Shown: positions 7,002 through 14,769, counted from the stretch's first letter. The stretch is DNA of 24,475 bases from an uncultured Selenomonadales bacterium (GCA_905200615.1 CAJKLB010000037.1:1-24475); one strand, 5' to 3'. Notes: generated by a model not told the origin, from the sequence alone. A program made the numbers and translations.

Positions 7002-7931
7002 ATGAAAGAATGTCAGAAAAGTATTTGTCAAAACAAAAATAAAAGAAATGTTGTTTTCGAGATGAGCGAAGGTCGTATTAGGCGGACTTCCTATCACGTT
7101 TTCCCGGGAATAGAGCTGGTTTACAACAGTATACATGTTCAAAGTGTTGAAGATACCGTAACTTTCGGCGGCAATGTCATTGAAATCTGCCATTGCCGCG
7201 AAGGGCGTATGGAGTTTAACCTGCAGGACGAGTTCTGCTACATAACTCCCGGCGATATTATCATTGTAAGGGCTAGAGATATAAAGGGAGCGTCCTATTT
7301 CCCCATTGGGCATTATCACGGCATATCCGTTTTTATTGATGTTGACCGAGCACCAAAGTGTCTATCCTGTTTTTTGGATGATGTTAATGTTGAGCCGAAA
7401 TCACTTGCGGAGAAGTTCTGCAAAGCAAAACAATGTTTTATTGCCCGTTCTAACCCTTCTTTTGAGCATATATTTTCTGAAATCTACTCCGTTGACGAAA
7501 AAATAAGGACGGGCTATTTGAAAATTAAAACCTTGGAGTTGCTTTTGTTTTTGAGTGCTATGGATATTAAGCAGGACGAATACGATACAAGAGCTGTTTC
7601 TGACGCGCAGGTAACTCTTGCAAAAGAAATAAGCGAATATCTGACCGAGCATATGGATGACCGTTTTACCCTTGAACAGCTATCTGAGTATTTCCATGTT
7701 TCGGGGACGCAGATAAAAACCGCATTCAAGGCAGTTTACGGTGTTTCATTTTATTCCTATATCCGAACGCAGAAAATGGAGTCAGCAGCATATATGCTTG
7801 AATACACCGACAAATCCATACTTGAAATCTCAGGTGAACACGGCTATGATAACGCCAGTAAATTCGCAAATGCCTTCAAGACCGTAAAAGGAATCACACC
7901 TACCGAATACCGAAGCCGTAATAAAAAATAA
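7002..7931 (+). CDS. AraC-family transcriptional activator
   Basis: This 309-residue regulator has an N-terminal cupin-like sensing region (GREGRMEF-like strand, YITPGDIIIV, GHYHGISVFI) and a C-terminal pair of AraC helix-turn-helices. The first is around TLEQLSEYFHVSGTQIKTAF (about 225-245) and the second around SILEISGEHGYDNASKFANAF, ending in the signature GITPTEYR. The start has a GGAG (6987-6990) 11 nt upstream, and the gene follows the ABC permease by 8 nt. Four promoters in this window carry a 13-bp direct repeat with a 21-bp period, the expected footprint of an AraC dimer, and the first begins 9 nt after this gene ends. Iron-regulated AraC activators elsewhere (YbtA, PchR) sense siderophores. 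A similar ligand here is an inference. Confidence 0.93.
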   Translation: MKECQKSICQNKNKRNVVFEMSEGRIRRTSYHVFPGIELVYNSIHVQSVEDTVTFGGNVIEICHCREGRMEFNLQDEFCYITPGDIIIVRARDIKGASYFPIGHYHGISVFIDVDRAPKCLSCFLDDVNVEPKSLAEKFCKAKQCFIARSNPSFEHIFSEIYSVDEKIRTGYLKIKTLELLLFLSAMDIKQDEYDTRAVSDAQVTLAKEISEYLTEHMDDRFTLEQLSEYFHVSGTQIKTAFKAVYGVSFYSYIRTQKMESAAYMLEYTDKSILEISGEHGYDNASKFANAFKTVKGITPTEYRSRNKK

Positions 7932-7939
7932 GCGTTTTT

Positions 7940-8001
7940 GTCTGAATGGAGCCTTATTTTGTCTTTTAGGAGCAGATAAGGCTCCGGTATTTATGTATAA
8001 T
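7940..8001 (+). promoter_or_regulatory. AraC-type promoter A (DUF2325 unit)
   Basis: GTCTGAATGGAGC (7940-7952) and GTCTTTTAGGAGC (7961-7973) are direct repeats with a 21-bp period. The -10 TATAAT (7996-8001) lies 22 nt after the second repeat. There is no good -35 box, so the downstream repeat occupies the -35 region as at class II activator promoters. Confidence 0.72.
7948..7985. repeat. Inverted repeat enclosing the second AraC half-site, promoter A
   Basis: GGAGCCTTAT (7948-7957) and ATAAGGCTCC (7976-7985) are perfect reverse complements with an 18-nt loop holding the second AraC repeat. It may terminate araC transcription or form a third, inverted activator half-site. An equivalent with different arm bases is found at 15172-15209. 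Confidence 0.65.
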
Positions 8002-8045
8002 AATACACATAAACCACCATAAGTGGCGCTTATTTTTTCACTCAA

Positions 8046-8063
8046 TGTTAGCATTTGCTAACA
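8046..8063. promoter_or_regulatory. Metal-repressor operator 5 (DUF2325 unit)
   Basis: TGTTAGCATTTGCTAACA is the cleanest operator: with one more pair of bases on each side the arms reach 10 bp around a TT centre. It lies in the leader, 50 bp downstream of the start of the -10 box and 6 nt before the ribosome site, so repression would work as a roadblock. Confidence 0.75.
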
Positions 8064-8082
8064 TTATGAAAGGAGATTCTGA

Positions 8083-8367
8083 ATGAGTGTTGTAATTGTA
8101 GGCGGGAATGAATGTATGATCCGTCAATATAAAAACCTATGTAGCGATTACAAATGCAAAGCAAAGGTATACCCTAAAATGTCGGGAGGCCTCAAAGACA
8201 TCGGAAGTCCCGATTTGCTTGTACTTTTTACCAATACCGTTTCACACAAAATGATACGTTGTGCATTAAACGAAACCAAGGGACAAAATGTGCGGATTGC
8301 CCGTTCTCATTCAAGTTCCATAAGTGCTCTCAAAAACATTTTGGAAGAGCATACAGTAAGCTGTTAA
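8083..8367 (+). CDS. DUF2325 family protein
   Basis: This 94-residue cytoplasmic protein matches DUF2325: MSVVIVGGNECM, YKCKAKVYPKM, then SPDLLVLFTNTVSHKM and a terminal RSHSSSISALKNILEE. The fold looks like a small alpha/beta Rossmann-type unit, and the conserved Cys, His and Ser residues hint at metal or nucleotide binding. The family's biochemical role is not known. AAGGAGA (8070-8076) precedes ATG 8083. It heads a three-gene unit with DUF3793 and flavodoxin, controlled by an AraC-type promoter and a DtxR-like operator, so it is probably an iron-limitation protein. Confidence 0.85.
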   Translation: MSVVIVGGNECMIRQYKNLCSDYKCKAKVYPKMSGGLKDIGSPDLLVLFTNTVSHKMIRCALNETKGQNVRIARSHSSSISALKNILEEHTVSC

Positions 8368-8383
8368 TTGCAGGAGTAAGAAA

Positions 8384-8935
8384 ATGTCAGAAGAAATGTT
8401 AGTGAGGCACTGTTCGCCCACACTTGCCGGCTTGAAAACAGGAAATATGTTTACCTGTGCCTTTGAAAATGCCGATAATATGAGAGAAGATTTGAGACGG
8501 CTCAACTGTACTTTTCGTAAGAAAGGGCTTCGGGTTCTTCCTCTGCGTTATAGGAATAACCGAGCGTTAATATATGTATATCGCCCTGTCAAACTATCAG
8601 AAGATTTAAGGCACAAAACTGCTTGTCGATTACTTGAAGAACGGGGGTATCAACATACCGCACCTGACCGTTGCATTGTAAGGTTAATTCAAAGACTGAG
8701 TGAAAGCGAGGAATTTCCCCACGAAATCGGGCTTTTTCTCGGATATCCTCCGGAGGATGTATGCGGGTTTATCGAAAACAAAGCCGACACTTGCAAGTGT
8801 GTCGGTTGTTGGAAGGTTTACGGGGATGAAGATTCAGCGAAGAAGCTTTTCGCAAAGTACAAAAAATGTACGGATGTTTATTGCACGCTGTTTGCAAATG
8901 GAAGGTCTATTGAACGGCTTACTGTTGCCGTTTGA
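8384..8935 (+). CDS. DUF3793 family protein
   Basis: This is a 183-residue cytoplasmic protein of the DUF3793 type. It shows RHCSPTLAGLKTGNMF at the N-terminus, a central PLRYRNNRALIYVYRP segment, and the conserved FPHEIGLFLGYPPEDVCGFIENK block. A Cys-rich stretch (CKCVGCWKVYGDE) and YKKCTDVYC follow, suggesting metal binding. The function is not established. It sits 16 nt after the DUF2325 gene, with AGGAG at 8372-8376, and before flavodoxin. The recurring partnership of these three in Clostridia, plus the metal-type regulation here, suggests a role in iron shortage. Confidence 0.87.
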   Translation: MSEEMLVRHCSPTLAGLKTGNMFTCAFENADNMREDLRRLNCTFRKKGLRVLPLRYRNNRALIYVYRPVKLSEDLRHKTACRLLEERGYQHTAPDRCIVRLIQRLSESEEFPHEIGLFLGYPPEDVCGFIENKADTCKCVGCWKVYGDEDSAKKLFAKYKKCTDVYCTLFANGRSIERLTVAV

Positions 8936-8967
8936 TATATAAATTTTAAGAAAGGTTGGTACACAAC

Positions 8968-9390
8968 ATGAGTAAAATAGCAGTAGTATATTGGAGCGGA
9001 ACCGGAAACACCGAAGCGATGGCAACAGCCGTCCTTGAAGGCATAAAAGAAAAAGGAGCCGAGGGTGTAATGCTGACAGCAACAGAATTTGATGAATCAA
9101 TGATAGATTCGTTTGACGCAATCGCTTTCGGATGCCCATCCATGGGCTCTGAGCAACTTGAAGACAGCGAATTTGAACCGATGTTTATATCTTGTGAAGC
9201 AAAGCTGAAGGGCAAAAAAATCGCGCTGTTCGGCTCTTACGGTTGGGGCGACGGTGAATGGATGCGTAACTGGGAGGAAACCTGCATTTCAGACGGCGCA
9301 GTCCTTGCCTGCGACAGCGTTATTTGCAACGATGCTCCGGATGATGAAGCAACTGCCTCCTGTAAAGCCCTCGGAGCAGCACTTGTGTAA
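8968..9390 (+). CDS. Flavodoxin
   Basis: This 140-residue short-chain flavodoxin has the FMN phosphate-binding loop SGTGNTE near the N-terminus (WSGTGNTEAMA), the 50s loop in FGCPSMGSEQLED and the 90s loop in GSYGWGDGEWM. It carries one or two electrons between cytosolic redox enzymes and replaces ferredoxin when iron is scarce, which fits the AraC and DtxR-type control of the unit. ATG 8968 follows AAGAAAGG (8948-8955). The in-frame TTG at 8956 sits on the ribosome site and is unlikely. It is the last gene of the unit, with a hairpin 41 nt downstream. Confidence 0.95.
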   Translation: MSKIAVVYWSGTGNTEAMATAVLEGIKEKGAEGVMLTATEFDESMIDSFDAIAFGCPSMGSEQLEDSEFEPMFISCEAKLKGKKIALFGSYGWGDGEWMRNWEETCISDGAVLACDSVICNDAPDDEATASCKALGAALV

Positions 9391-9430
9391 ACAAAAAGAT
9401 AGCATCTTGTTAAGATTCTTTATCACAGCG

Positions 9431-9460
9431 GTTGCTCATTACCTTATGGTATTGGGCAAC
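9431..9460 (+). terminator. Probable terminator after flavodoxin
   Basis: A 13-position stem runs from GTTGCTCATTACC to GGTATTGGGCAAC with a TTAT loop, one T-T mismatch and one G-U pair. The following TATTTGCTTT is only moderately T-rich. Confidence 0.6.
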
Positions 9461-9500
9461 TATTTGCTTTGAGGAAAAATTTATGATTTGTAAATCAATC

Positions 9501-9559
9501 GTCCAATCGGGACATAATGTTCCGCACGGGACGGAAATTTATGACATGAATGCTATAAT
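9501..9559 (+). promoter_or_regulatory. Promoter of the YbtPQ-like ABC unit with GGGAC repeats
   Basis: TATAAT at 9554-9559 is preceded by GTCCAATCGGGAC (9501-9513) and a second CGGGAC ending at 9532, a 19-bp period, plus a near-palindrome CGGGACATAATGTTCCG (9508-9524). No consensus -35 is seen. The layout resembles the AraC-type promoters, but sequence and spacing differ, so another activator may bind here. Confidence 0.5.
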
Positions 9560-9597
9560 TATATAGAGATCATTAAAATAACAGGAGGAGATTAGTT

Positions 9598-11373
9598 TTG
9601 AAAAAACACTCAAGTCTAACAAAACTGATGGACTATGCCGGAAATTTTCGGTATTTGACTTTTATCTCATTGGTACTCAGTGCTTTGAGCGCACTGGTTG
9701 CCTTACTGCCGTTTGTGTATATTTGGAAGGTTATCAAGGAGGTTCTCGATGTTGCACCAAATTACACAGCGGCAGAAACTACTGCGCACAATGGCTGGAT
9801 GGCAGTGCTGTTTTCGGTTGTTGCTATGCTTATTTATGTTTCGGCGTTGCTTTGTTCTCATTTGGCGGCATTTCGAGTACAGAGAAATATTCGGTCACAA
9901 GCTATGCATCACATAGTGAAACTGCCTACCGGATTTATAGACGGAATGGGAAGCGGTAAAGTGCGTAAAATCATTTATGAATCTTCTGCAGCAACCGAAA
10001 CCTATCTTGCACATCAGCTTCCCGATAAGGCAAATGCGCTGGCCACGCCTGTCGGACTTTTAATATTATTGCTTATGTTTGATTGGCGGCTGGGACTATT
10101 AAGCCTTGTACCCGTTGTGTTTGCTTTTTTGATTATGAGTGCCATGACCGGAAAGCGTATGAAGAAAAAAATGGAGGAATACAATAACGCTCTGGGTCAG
10201 ATGTCTAATGAAGCGGTTGAGTATGTTCGCGGAATTGCAGTTGTTAAAACCTTCGGTCAATCTGTGTTCTCTTTCAAAAAATTCAAGGAATCCATTGACA
10301 ATTATGAAAAATGGGTAATCGCTTACACAAAAGAATTGCGGTTGCCGATGGTGTTCTACACAACCCTTGTCAATGCGATTTTTGCCGTTTTGATTGCGGC
10401 TGCTATGGTGATAACATCAAATGGCGTCACGAACGAGTTTTTGCTGAATCTGCTCTATTACATAATCATTACTCCGATTATTACGCTGACACTTACAAGA
10501 ATTATGTATGCCAGCGAAAACGAAATGATTGTTGATGATGCCATGAAGCGTATCGACAGTATTATGGATATGAGGCCCCTGCCTGAGCCTGTAAATCCTC
10601 AGCTTCCGAAGGACAATTCCATTGAACTCTCTGATGTATTCTTCAAATATCATGATGCAAAGAAGAACGCACTTGATGGCATATCTATTTCAGTAAAACC
10701 CGGAGAGCACATAGCCTTGGTCGGTCCCTCGGGCGGCGGTAAGACAACTCTTGCAAGCATTGCGGCGCGTTTTTGGGATGCAGACAGCGGAATCGTGAAA
10801 ATAGGCGGCGTTGATGTTAAAGACATTTCCAAAGAAGAACTGATGAACACGGTTTCATTTGTTTTTCAGGATTCAAAACTCTTCAAAACCTCAATTCTCG
10901 AAAATGTTCGTATGGCTAAACCTAATGCGACCCGTGAAGAGGCTTTAAAGGCGTTGCACGACGCACAGTGCGATGATATTTTGGAAAAGCTGCCGAATGG
11001 TATTGATACAGTTGTCGGTACAAAGGGCGTATATCTTTCGGGCGGCGAACAGCAACGCATATCCATTGCCCGTGTAATGCTTAAAAACACACCAATTTTA
11101 ATTTTGGATGAAGCGACAGCCTACGCCGACCCTGACAACGAGGCTAAGGTGCAGGCGGCATTCAATGTTCTGTCTAGGTGCAAGACGGTGCTTATGATTG
11201 CACACAGACTGTCAACGGTTACGGGAGCCCATAGAATTTATGTTATCAAAGACGGAAAAGTTGATGATGTGGGTTCACATTCCGAGTTAATTGACAGAAA
11301 AGGACTTTATGCCGATATGTGGAATCAGTACCAAAGCGCCGCACAATGGAAGGTAGGTGCTATAAATGATTAA
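9598..11373 (+). CDS. ABC transporter, fused membrane and ATPase domains (YbtP/IrtA-like half)
   Basis: This is a 591-residue half-transporter. Residues about 15-310 form a six-helix type IV membrane domain. The ATPase domain has Walker A GPSGGGKTT (about 376-384), signature LSGGEQQ, Walker B ILILDEAT and an H-loop IAHR. The D-loop region reads DEATAYADPDNE, a variant I associate with the exporter-fold siderophore importers YbtPQ and IrtAB. The start is TTG 9598 with AGGAGGAG (9583-9590) 7 nt upstream and no ATG nearby. It overlaps its partner gene by 8 nt, indicating a heterodimer. In this iron island, uptake of a ferric siderophore is the likely role, although export cannot be excluded from sequence alone. 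Confidence 0.88.
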   Translation: MKKHSSLTKLMDYAGNFRYLTFISLVLSALSALVALLPFVYIWKVIKEVLDVAPNYTAAETTAHNGWMAVLFSVVAMLIYVSALLCSHLAAFRVQRNIRSQAMHHIVKLPTGFIDGMGSGKVRKIIYESSAATETYLAHQLPDKANALATPVGLLILLLMFDWRLGLLSLVPVVFAFLIMSAMTGKRMKKKMEEYNNALGQMSNEAVEYVRGIAVVKTFGQSVFSFKKFKESIDNYEKWVIAYTKELRLPMVFYTTLVNAIFAVLIAAAMVITSNGVTNEFLLNLLYYIIITPIITLTLTRIMYASENEMIVDDAMKRIDSIMDMRPLPEPVNPQLPKDNSIELSDVFFKYHDAKKNALDGISISVKPGEHIALVGPSGGGKTTLASIAARFWDADSGIVKIGGVDVKDISKEELMNTVSFVFQDSKLFKTSILENVRMAKPNATREEALKALHDAQCDDILEKLPNGIDTVVGTKGVYLSGGEQQRISIARVMLKNTPILILDEATAYADPDNEAKVQAAFNVLSRCKTVLMIAHRLSTVTGAHRIYVIKDGKVDDVGSHSELIDRKGLYADMWNQYQSAAQWKVGAIND

Positions 11374-13114
11374 ATATTTAAAACGCACTTTGGCACTCTC
11401 TGACAGAGGTGCGAAGGACATGATTAAGGCATTTTTTGCTTGTACATTGGCAAATTTTGCACTGATGGTTCCCGTAATACTGCTATATAACTTTATAAAA
11501 GATATGTTGGACGGTGTTATCCCTGACGGAAAGCATGTGTATTATATTGTGGGAATCATCATAGCGTTGGCTTTAATTGCAATAACCACCTATATTCAGT
11601 ATAATGCCACCTTTTTGGCGACTTACAAAGAAAGCGGTGTGCGCCGTCTCTCGCTTGCGGAAAAGCTCCGCAGACTTCCCCTTTCGTTTTTCGGCAAAAA
11701 GGATCTTTCTGATCTGACTACTGTCATTATGTCGGACTGTGCATTTGTGGAAAGCGGCAGCTCGCATTGGATACCCGAGCTTGTGGGTTCGATTATTTCG
11801 ACCATTGTCATTTCAGTAGGTATTTGCATCTTTAACTGGCGTATGGCGCTGGCGGCTCTTTGGGTGTTGCCGGTATCGTTTATCATAATGCTCGCGTCGG
11901 CTGGTATTATGCGTAAAAAACAGGAAAAAACATTCAAAGCCTCTATTGAATGCTCTGACGGAATACAGGAGTGCCTCGAATCCGTAAAGGAACTGAGGGC
12001 AAACAATGCTGAAGAAGAGTATGTAAAAGGACTTGACGAAAAAATCAAAGCGGTTGAAAAGCATACAAGGATTGGCGAATATACAAACGCGGTATTTAAT
12101 GTATCTGCTAAAATGGTGCTGAAAATCGGCATTGCAACCACCGTGTTAGTAGGAGGAAAACTATTAAGGGTTGGCGAAATCGACTTACTTACATTTTTCG
12201 CATTTATGATTCTCGTGTCACGTGTTTATGACCCGTTGATGGCGGCACTGGATAATTTAAGTGCTGTTATTCTGCTTAAAAATATTCAGTGTAAGCGCTT
12301 AAACGAAGTGTTAAGTCACCCCGAGCAGAACGGTACACCGAAGCTCTCAAATGACGGCTGCGACATTGTTTTTGACCATGTCGGTTTCTCTTATAATAAC
12401 GGCGAAAAGGTATTAGAGGATGTTTCCTTTGTTGCAAAACAGGGAGAAGTTACGGCACTTGTAGGACCTTCAGGTGGCGGCAAAACAACCGTATCACGAC
12501 TTTCAGCTCGTTTTTGGGACATCAAGAAGGGCAAAATTACGGTTGGTGGAATGGATGTATCGGGGATAGACCCCGAAACACTTATGTCCCTATATTCTAT
12601 CGTATTTCAGGATGTCACTTTGTTTAACAATACGGTTATGGAAAATATCCGTCTCGGCAGAAAAGACGCGACGGATGAAGAAGTGCTTGCGGCAGCAAAA
12701 CTCGCAAATGTAGATGAATTTGCCGAAAAGCTTCCGGAAAAATGGAATACCAATATAGGTGAAAACGGCTGCGAGCTTTCGGGCGGAGAGCGTCAGCGTA
12801 TCTCTATTGCCCGTGCTTTCTTAAAGGATGCACCTATCATTTTGCTTGATGAAGCAACGGCATCCCTTGATGTAGAAAACGAAACGCAGATTCAGTCGGC
12901 ACTTTCAAAACTTATTAAAGATAAGACCGTTTTGATTATTGCACACCGTATGCGTACAGTCGCCGGTGCAGATAAAATAGTCGTTTTGTCAGACGGTAAG
13001 GTTGCCGAAACAGGTAAGCCGGATGAACTGTATAAACAGGGCGGCATCTATACCCGAATGGTTGATTTGCAAAACAGCGCTCAGAGCTGGACTATAGGAC
13101 GTAAGACGAATTGA
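11366..13114 (+). CDS. ABC transporter, fused membrane and ATPase domains (YbtQ/IrtB-like half)
   Basis: This 582-residue partner half-transporter overlaps the previous stop by 8 nt. It has an exporter-fold membrane domain (first ~310 residues), Walker A GPSGGGKTT (about 367), signature LSGGERQ, Walker B IILLDEAT followed by a canonical ASLD, and an H-loop IAHR. The two subunits differ at the D-loop, ADP in the first and SLD here, suggesting unequal ATP sites as in other heterodimers. It closes the unit and is followed by a terminator. The substrate assignment to an iron-siderophore rests on resemblance to YbtPQ/IrtAB and on location. Confidence 0.88.
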   Translation: MIKYLKRTLALSDRGAKDMIKAFFACTLANFALMVPVILLYNFIKDMLDGVIPDGKHVYYIVGIIIALALIAITTYIQYNATFLATYKESGVRRLSLAEKLRRLPLSFFGKKDLSDLTTVIMSDCAFVESGSSHWIPELVGSIISTIVISVGICIFNWRMALAALWVLPVSFIIMLASAGIMRKKQEKTFKASIECSDGIQECLESVKELRANNAEEEYVKGLDEKIKAVEKHTRIGEYTNAVFNVSAKMVLKIGIATTVLVGGKLLRVGEIDLLTFFAFMILVSRVYDPLMAALDNLSAVILLKNIQCKRLNEVLSHPEQNGTPKLSNDGCDIVFDHVGFSYNNGEKVLEDVSFVAKQGEVTALVGPSGGGKTTVSRLSARFWDIKKGKITVGGMDVSGIDPETLMSLYSIVFQDVTLFNNTVMENIRLGRKDATDEEVLAAAKLANVDEFAEKLPEKWNTNIGENGCELSGGERQRISIARAFLKDAPIILLDEATASLDVENETQIQSALSKLIKDKTVLIIAHRMRTVAGADKIVVLSDGKVAETGKPDELYKQGGIYTRMVDLQNSAQSWTIGRKTN

Positions 13115-13128
13115 ATCATGTAATCAAG

Positions 13129-13158
13129 CAGAGGTGCCGTCAAGACACCTCTGTTTTT
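13129..13158 (+). terminator. Intrinsic terminator after the ABC pair
   Basis: CAGAGGTG (13129-13136) pairs perfectly with CACCTCTG (13146-13153) over a 9-nt loop and is followed by TTTTT. Confidence 0.88.
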
Positions 13159-13176
13159 CAAAATTTAAACTGCTTT

Positions 13177-13238
13177 GTCTTTTTGGAGCATTATTCTGTC
13201 TATTTGGAGCGGAAATAAAAGAAAAATGATTGTATAAT
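13177..13238 (+). promoter_or_regulatory. AraC-type promoter B (methyltransferase unit)
   Basis: GTCTTTTTGGAGC (13177-13189) and GTCTATTTGGAGC (13198-13210) repeat with a 21-bp period. TATAAT (13233-13238) lies 22 nt after the second repeat, exactly as at promoter A. No DtxR-like operator is present here. Confidence 0.72.
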
Positions 13239-13277
13239 TATATATTAAAATTGTTTTTGAGGAAATCATGTATAATT

Positions 13278-13937
13278 ATGAATAACGGAAATAAGGCTTT
13301 TTGGAATAAATGGGCATCAAGATATGACAGGACAATGTCCGGGAGCCGAAATACATATGATTTTATAATAAGAGAAATAAAGAAAACCTTAAACCGAGAT
13401 ATGACTGTGTTAGAGCTTGCCTGCGGCACAGGACTTGTTTCTGAAAGGATTGCCGGCAGTGTAAAAATGCTTGAAGCAACCGATTTTTCAGAAGATATGA
13501 TTCGAAAGGCAAAAGAGAAAGCTCACTCATGCCGTTTGCATTTCTCTGTTCAGGACGCCACTAATCTTCCCTACGCTCCTGAAACATTTGATGCGGTTAT
13601 AATTAGCAATGCTCTTCATGTTATGCCGTCACCGGACAAAGCACTTTCCGAGATTGCGCGTGTATTAAAATCGAATGGTATACTGATAGCTCCGACCTTT
13701 ACTATGGCAGACACTTTTCTCGGAAAAATGCAAATGCGCATTATGGAGTTGTCAGGCTTTAAGGTATTTCATAAATGGTCCTCAGACGCATATTTGAAAT
13801 ATCTGAATGCAAGCGGTTTTAAAGTAATAAAAAGCTGCACCGTTGGCGGCACTGCAAAGCTGACCTATGCAGAGGCAAATAAAATCAATAAATTAAAGAG
13901 GTGGATTCAGAATGGTAAAAATGATTTTAAAGATTGA
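13278..13937 (+). CDS. Class I SAM-dependent methyltransferase
   Basis: This 219-residue protein has a Rossmann-type SAM-binding motif I (VLELACGTGLVSERI), an acidic motif II region (LEATDFSEDMI), SVQDATNLPYAPETFDAVI and a post-motif ALHVMPSPDKALSEIARVLK. These are typical of Methyltransf_11 small-molecule or quinone methylases. ATG 13278 is chosen because upstream in-frame codons lie within the -10 box. GAGGAAA is at 13259-13265. An ATG at 13268 in another frame encodes only five codons (MYNYE) and overlaps this start. The gene overlaps the CxxC metal-binding protein by 26 nt. It may modify a metallophore or cofactor in the iron response, which is an inference from the promoter. Confidence 0.9.
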   Translation: MNNGNKAFWNKWASRYDRTMSGSRNTYDFIIREIKKTLNRDMTVLELACGTGLVSERIAGSVKMLEATDFSEDMIRKAKEKAHSCRLHFSVQDATNLPYAPETFDAVIISNALHVMPSPDKALSEIARVLKSNGILIAPTFTMADTFLGKMQMRIMELSGFKVFHKWSSDAYLKYLNASGFKVIKSCTVGGTAKLTYAEANKINKLKRWIQNGKNDFKD

Positions 13938-14160
13938 CGGAATGGCTTGCGGAATGTGCGAGTCACATATAAATGACACGATACGAAGAAACTTCAAAGT
14001 GAAAAAAGTTACTTCTTCTCACAGTAAAGGTGAAACAGAAATTATTGCAGAAAGGCCGCTTGACGAAGAGACGCTCAAAAAAGCAATCGGCAATACAGGC
14101 TATACGGTACTGTCAGTGTATACCGAATCATATGAGAAAAAAAGATTCTTTCGGCGCTGA
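13912..14160 (+). CDS. Small heavy-metal-associated (HMA) domain protein
   Basis: This 82-residue protein has a ferredoxin-like HMA fold. The metal-binding loop DGMACGMCESHI (about 9-20) holds the MxCxxC pair, and the second half includes LKKAIGNTGYTVLSV. It lacks further domains and ends in a basic KKRFFRR. Such stand-alone HMA proteins are soluble chaperones, usually for Cu(I) or Zn(II). Its place in an AraC-driven unit beside ferritin suggests a link to iron or to metal mis-sorting. AGAGGTGG (13897-13904) sits 7 nt before ATG 13912, inside the end of the methyltransferase gene, so the two are translationally coupled. Confidence 0.88.
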   Translation: MVKMILKIDGMACGMCESHINDTIRRNFKVKKVTSSHSKGETEIIAERPLDEETLKKAIGNTGYTVLSVYTESYEKKRFFRR

Positions 14161-14177
14161 ATCCGTAAAGTTTAAAC

Positions 14178-14232
14178 TTGAAATTTTAAGATATTCGGTA
14201 TATAAACAAGTTATAATACAGCTATTTGCTGT
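14178..14232 (+). promoter_or_regulatory. Ferritin promoter and palindrome
   Basis: TTGAAA (14178-14183) and TATAAA (14201-14206) have 17-nt spacing. A second possible -10, TATAAT (14212-14217), lies in a long imperfect palindrome whose arms centre on ACAGC-TATTT-GCTGT (14218-14232). The palindrome could be an operator unlike the GTTAGC sites. Confidence 0.5.
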
Positions 14233-14259
14233 TATATAAAAATTCAGGAGGACAAAGTT

Positions 14260-14769
14260 ATGAACGAGAAAGTTTCAGCTCTGCTGAACGAACAGGTTAA
14301 TAAGGAGTTTTATTCTGCATATCTGTACTTGGATATGGCAAACTTCTATACTCAAAAGGGATTAGACGGATTTGCTAACTGGTATGAGATACAAGCAAAG
14401 GAAGAACAGGATCATGCTATGCTTATGTATCAGTACTTGCAGAACAACGGCGAAAAGGTTACATTGGAAGCGATTGCAAAGCCAGATAAAAATTTTGAGA
14501 CACTGATGGATCCGTTGACAGCCGGTTTGGAGCATGAAAGATATGTTACTTCATTGATCAACAATATCTATGCCGCTGCCATAGAAGTAAATGACTACCG
14601 CACAACGCAGTTCCTTGACTGGTTTATTAAAGAACAGGGTGAGGAAGAGAAAAACTCTATGGATTTGATTACCAAAATGGAGCTTTTCGGAGATGATGCG
14701 CGTAGCCTTTATATGCTTAACAGCGAGCTGGCTGCAAGAGTATATTCCGCACCCTCTCTGACACTTTAA
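14260..14769 (+). CDS. ftnA: Ferritin, FtnA type
   Basis: This 169-residue bacterial ferritin subunit forms 24-mer cages that oxidise Fe(II) and store it as mineral in the cytosol. The ferroxidase ligands are all visible: Glu16, Glu49 and His52 (KEEQDH), Glu93 (LEHER), and Gln126 with Glu129 (KEQGEEE). The length and YLYLDMANFY helix A match FtnA. A CAGGAGGA ribosome site (14246-14253) precedes ATG 14260. It has its own promoter and terminator, with no GTTAGC operator or AraC repeat, which fits control different from that of the uptake genes since storage should rise with iron. Confidence 0.97.
   Translation: MNEKVSALLNEQVNKEFYSAYLYLDMANFYTQKGLDGFANWYEIQAKEEQDHAMLMYQYLQNNGEKVTLEAIAKPDKNFETLMDPLTAGLEHERYVTSLINNIYAAAIEVNDYRTTQFLDWFIKEQGEEEKNSMDLITKMELFGDDARSLYMLNSELAARVYSAPSLTL

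Noticed and set aside
9501..9532. Fifth copy of the GTCTNNNTGGAGC AraC repeat
   Set aside because: GGGAC replaces GGAGC in both halves and the period is 19 bp instead of 21, so it is listed as a separate variant.
13268..13285. Five-codon leader peptide (MYNYE) before the methyltransferase
   Set aside because: It could be read from the same ribosome site, but it is too short to distinguish from chance and shows no attenuator structure.
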